Positions 49,923-51,976 of a stretch of DNA of 51,976 nucleotides are shown here, piece by piece. This DNA comes from Stutzerimonas stutzeri (GTDB lineage Bacteria; Pseudomonadota; Gammaproteobacteria; Pseudomonadales; Pseudomonadaceae), in contig NZ_JXXD01000165.1 of NCBI RefSeq assembly GCF_000935215.1, positions 1 to 51,976 on the forward strand, in the 5' to 3' direction. The notes below the pieces were generated by a model, which worked only from the letters and a program-made list of their open reading frames with translations, was not told the DNA's origin and did no database searches. The number at the start of each line of letters is the position of its first letter. Within the stretch, counting starts at the first letter, position 1. A program made the position numbers and the translations under genes.

Positions 49923-49938
49923 TTCATCTCGCCATCAA

Positions 49939-50805
49939 CTAGTTGCTCTTTTCCAGATAACGGAAGAAATCACTCTTCGGATCGAGCACCAAGACGTCTT
50001 CCTTGCTGGAGAAGCTCTCGCGATAAGCCTGCAGACTGCGATGGAAGGCATAGAACTCCTGATCCTGACCATACGCCGCGGCATAGATGGCAGCAGCCTG
50101 GGCATCGCCATCACCGCGCAGCTCCTCAGCCTCGCGGAACGCCTCGGCCAGCAGGACACGGCGCTGACGATCGGCGTCGGCACGGATACCTTCGGCTAGC
50201 TCTTTACCTTTGGCGCGATGCTCACGAGCCTCACGCTCACGCTCAGAGCTCATCCGCTCGAACACGCTGCGATTGACTTCCCGCGGCAGATCAATGCCCT
50301 TGACGCGCACATCGACCACTTCGATGCCCAGCTCCTGTTGAGCGGCGCGGTTCAGGCTGGTTGTGACCTGAGCCATCAGCTCGTCACGCTGACCGGAAAC
50401 GGACTCGTGCAACGTGCGCTTACCGAACTGGTCACGCAACGCCGCCTCCAGACGGCGAGCCAGGCGCTCATCGGCAATCTGCTTCATCCCCGAGGTCGCG
50501 GTGTAGAAGCGCTCGGCATCATCCACACGCCACTTGGCGTAGGAGTCGACCATCAGCGCTTTCTTTTCCAGGGTCAGGAAACGGGAAGTCGTGGTATCCA
50601 GTGTCAGCAGTCGCGCATCGAATTTGCGCACTGAGTTCACGTACGGAATCTTCATGTGCAGGCCAGGCTTCACATCAGGCTCGACGATGCGGCCGAAGCG
50701 CAGCAGGACTGCACGCTCGGTCTGCGAGACGATGTAGAAGCTGTTCCACAGAACGATTGCCGCCACAACGCCCACGATCAGAGCGGTAAGGGATTTATTG
50801 CTCAT
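49939..50805 (-). CDS. hflC: HflC, FtsH protease modulator
   Basis: A 288-residue SPFH/band-7 protein with one N-terminal membrane helix (about 5-25, LTALIVGVVAAIVLWNSFYIV minus its ends) and a periplasmic SPFH domain (about 25-190), followed by a coiled coil rich in alanine, glutamate and arginine. With HflK it forms a large cage around FtsH and limits its proteolysis of membrane proteins. ERAVLLRFGRIVEPDVKPGLH (about 30-50) is the family signature. Its ATG overlaps the hflK stop by one base (TGATG), implying coupling. Confidence 0.96.
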   Translation of the reverse strand: MSNKSLTALIVGVVAAIVLWNSFYIVSQTERAVLLRFGRIVEPDVKPGLHMKIPYVNSVRKFDARLLTLDTTTSRFLTLEKKALMVDSYAKWRVDDAERFYTATSGMKQIADERLARRLEAALRDQFGKRTLHESVSGQRDELMAQVTTSLNRAAQQELGIEVVDVRVKGIDLPREVNRSVFERMSSEREREAREHRAKGKELAEGIRADADRQRRVLLAEAFREAEELRGDGDAQAAAIYAAAYGQDQEFYAFHRSLQAYRESFSSKEDVLVLDPKSDFFRYLEKSN

Positions 50806-51976
50806 CAGCGGCTCTCCCTCGTACGAACTTCACGCGGATCCAGCTCCGGCGGCAGACGGGTGCCCTGGGTAGCCGCGCCCGACGCAACTCCGGCTGGAGC
50901 CGGCGTGCTTGCGCCACGGCTGTTGATCATCTTATCCAGTGGCAGGTAGAGCAGATTCTGCCCTCCATCACCGCTAACCATGACCTTGCTGGTGTTACTC
51001 ATGACTTCCTGCATAGTTTCCAGATACAGACGCTCACGAGTGACCTCCGGCGCCTTGCGGTACTCGGCGACCAGCTTGCTGAAGCGGTCCGCCTCACCTG
51101 TGGCACGCGAAATCACCGCATCGCGATAACCGCTGGCCTCCTCCAGCATACGCTGGGCCTGACCACGGGCTTCGGGGATCACGCCATTAGCGTAGGATTC
51201 GGCCTGATTCTTCTCACGCTGCTCGTCTTCACGTGCACGGATCACATCATCGAACGCTTCCTGCACTTCACGCGGCGCTGCCGCACTCTGCAAGTTGACC
51301 TGAGTGACGACGATGCCAGTGCCATAGTTGTCGAGAAACCGTTGCAGACGCTCCTTGACCTCACCAGCCATGACCTCACGGCCTTCGGTGAGCACCTGAT
51401 CCATGGCAGTCGAACCCACCACGTGGCGAACGGCACTGTCGGTAGCATGCTGCAAGCTCACCTCAGGCTGATCGACGTTGAGCACGAAAGACTGCAGATT
51501 GCTGATCTTGTACTGAACGGTGAGCGGCACCTCGATGATGTTCTCATCCTCGGTGAGCATCTGCCCCTGCTTGCTGTAAGAACGCTCGCGGGTGACGTTT
51601 TCCTGGAACTTGCGATCGATCGGCGGGAAGTAAATGTTCAGGCCCGGCCCGACCGTCTCGTGATACTTGCCGAAGCGCAGCACGACGGCCTGCTCCTGCT
51701 CGTCGACGATATAGATCGCATTGAACAGCCAGACGGCCAGCAGCACGACCAGGGCAATCCAAACCAGACCGAAGCCGCCGCGCTTGCCGCTGCCACCGAA
51801 ATTGCTGCCGCCGCCACGCTTCTTGCCACCGAACATGCCGTTCAGGCTGTCCTGCAGCTTGCGGAAAGCCTCATCGAGATCCGGCGGGCCTTTCTGGTCG
51901 CCACCGCCACCACCGCGACGGCCACCGCCACCACTGCCCCAGGGATCCTGGTTGTTCGAGTTGCCACCCGGCTCAT
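50805..51976 (-). CDS. hflK: HflK, FtsH protease modulator (5' end cut by the window)
   Basis: The frame runs off the right edge: it reads EPGGNSNNQDPWGSGGGGRR from base 51974, so only a few N-terminal codons (probably M-A-W-N) are missing. The glycine-rich cytosolic N-terminus (first 75 residues) with LDEAFRKLQDSLNGMFGG precedes one membrane helix (FGLVWIALVVLLAVWLFNAI) and an SPFH domain (QAVVLRFGKYHETVGPGLN, FVLNVDQPEVSL). A start at ATG 51836 would remove the conserved LDEAFRKLQ segment and is not supported. It is the partner of HflC in the same operon. Confidence 0.95.
   Translation of the reverse strand, partial: EPGGNSNNQDPWGSGGGGRRGGGGGDQKGPPDLDEAFRKLQDSLNGMFGGKKRGGGSNFGGSGKRGGFGLVWIALVVLLAVWLFNAIYIVDEQEQAVVLRFGKYHETVGPGLNIYFPPIDRKFQENVTRERSYSKQGQMLTEDENIIEVPLTVQYKISNLQSFVLNVDQPEVSLQHATDSAVRHVVGSTAMDQVLTEGREVMAGEVKERLQRFLDNYGTGIVVTQVNLQSAAAPREVQEAFDDVIRAREDEQREKNQAESYANGVIPEARGQAQRMLEEASGYRDAVISRATGEADRFSKLVAEYRKAPEVTRERLYLETMQEVMSNTSKVMVSGDGGQNLLYLPLDKMINSRGASTPAPAGVASGAATQGTRLPPELDPREVRTRESR

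Larger units (their letters stand above)
49659..49938. other. 280-base gap between hflC and hisZ without a gene
   Basis: Contains two hairpins near hflC (49840-49858 and 49887-49922). The remaining 165-180 bases before hisZ have no frame that resembles the DUF2065 (YjeT) protein found in this place in relatives. A promoter for hisZ-purA should be here, but I cannot fix its boxes. Confidence 0.6.

Overview
This window is about 52 kb of high-GC, densely coded chromosome from a gammaproteobacterium of the Pseudomonas group. The gene set and order (pgeF-rluD with clpB, then bamD, then pilS-pilR; ygiQ-alr-dnaB; rpsF-rpsR-rplI; rnr-rlmB; purA-hisZ-hflC-hflK; gcbA next to ctpL; DUF1631 next to nadC) match from memory what is known in Pseudomonas aeruginosa and its relatives. 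A Stutzerimonas (P. stutzeri group) host is a reasonable guess, but the sequence alone cannot settle the species. I see no transposase, integrase, phage gene, CRISPR array or rRNA operon: this is core chromosome, with a few lineage-specific changes.

Layout. Bases 1-3430: the 3' end of an outer-membrane efflux gene, a RIO-type kinase, the Ada DNA-alkylation response protein, an 80-residue unknown and a TatD-family nuclease. Bases 3443-9120: a chemoreceptor with a flagellar sigma-28-type promoter, ampD-ampE (peptidoglycan recycling and beta-lactamase signalling), endonuclease V and a GlxA-like regulator. Bases 9280-14049: zapE, trpS, an alpha/beta hydrolase, zapG and nadC. Bases 14475-18374: a large DUF1631 protein, a 57-residue DUF3094 membrane protein and type II NADH dehydrogenase. 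A minus-strand operon of three tRNAs (Asn-Pro-Lys) with its own promoter and terminator follows. Bases 18930-27961: clpB behind a heat-shock-type promoter, pgeF and rluD, then divergently bamD, a small membrane/cysteine-pair protein and the type IV pilus regulators pilS-pilR. Bases 28020-33017: a DUF2333 protein, the diguanylate cyclase gcbA and the phosphate chemoreceptor ctpL behind a PHO-box-like repeat.

Bases 33044-51976 are almost all on the minus strand: ygiQ, alr, dnaB, the rpsF-rpsR-membrane protein-rplI operon, a soluble hybrid histidine kinase, rlmB and rnr, purA and hisZ, and hflC-hflK running off the right edge. Two identical tRNA-Leu(CAG) genes on the plus strand lie between rnr and purA.

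Most notable points: (1) between ygiQ and alr only about the first 120 codons remain of a gene that looks like the 7TMR-DISM diguanylate cyclase nicD, a biofilm-dispersion gene, while its functional partner gcbA is intact 5 kb away; (2) a PAS-PAS-kinase-receiver protein sits between rpsF and rlmB, where I expect nothing; (3) the small yjeT-type (DUF2065) gene expected between hflC and hisZ/purA is absent; (4) several good regulatory sites can be read directly: sigma-28 before the chemoreceptor, sigma-32 before clpB, a three-unit PHO box before ctpL, and a leader hairpin before rpsF. I did not find a wholly new multi-gene system.
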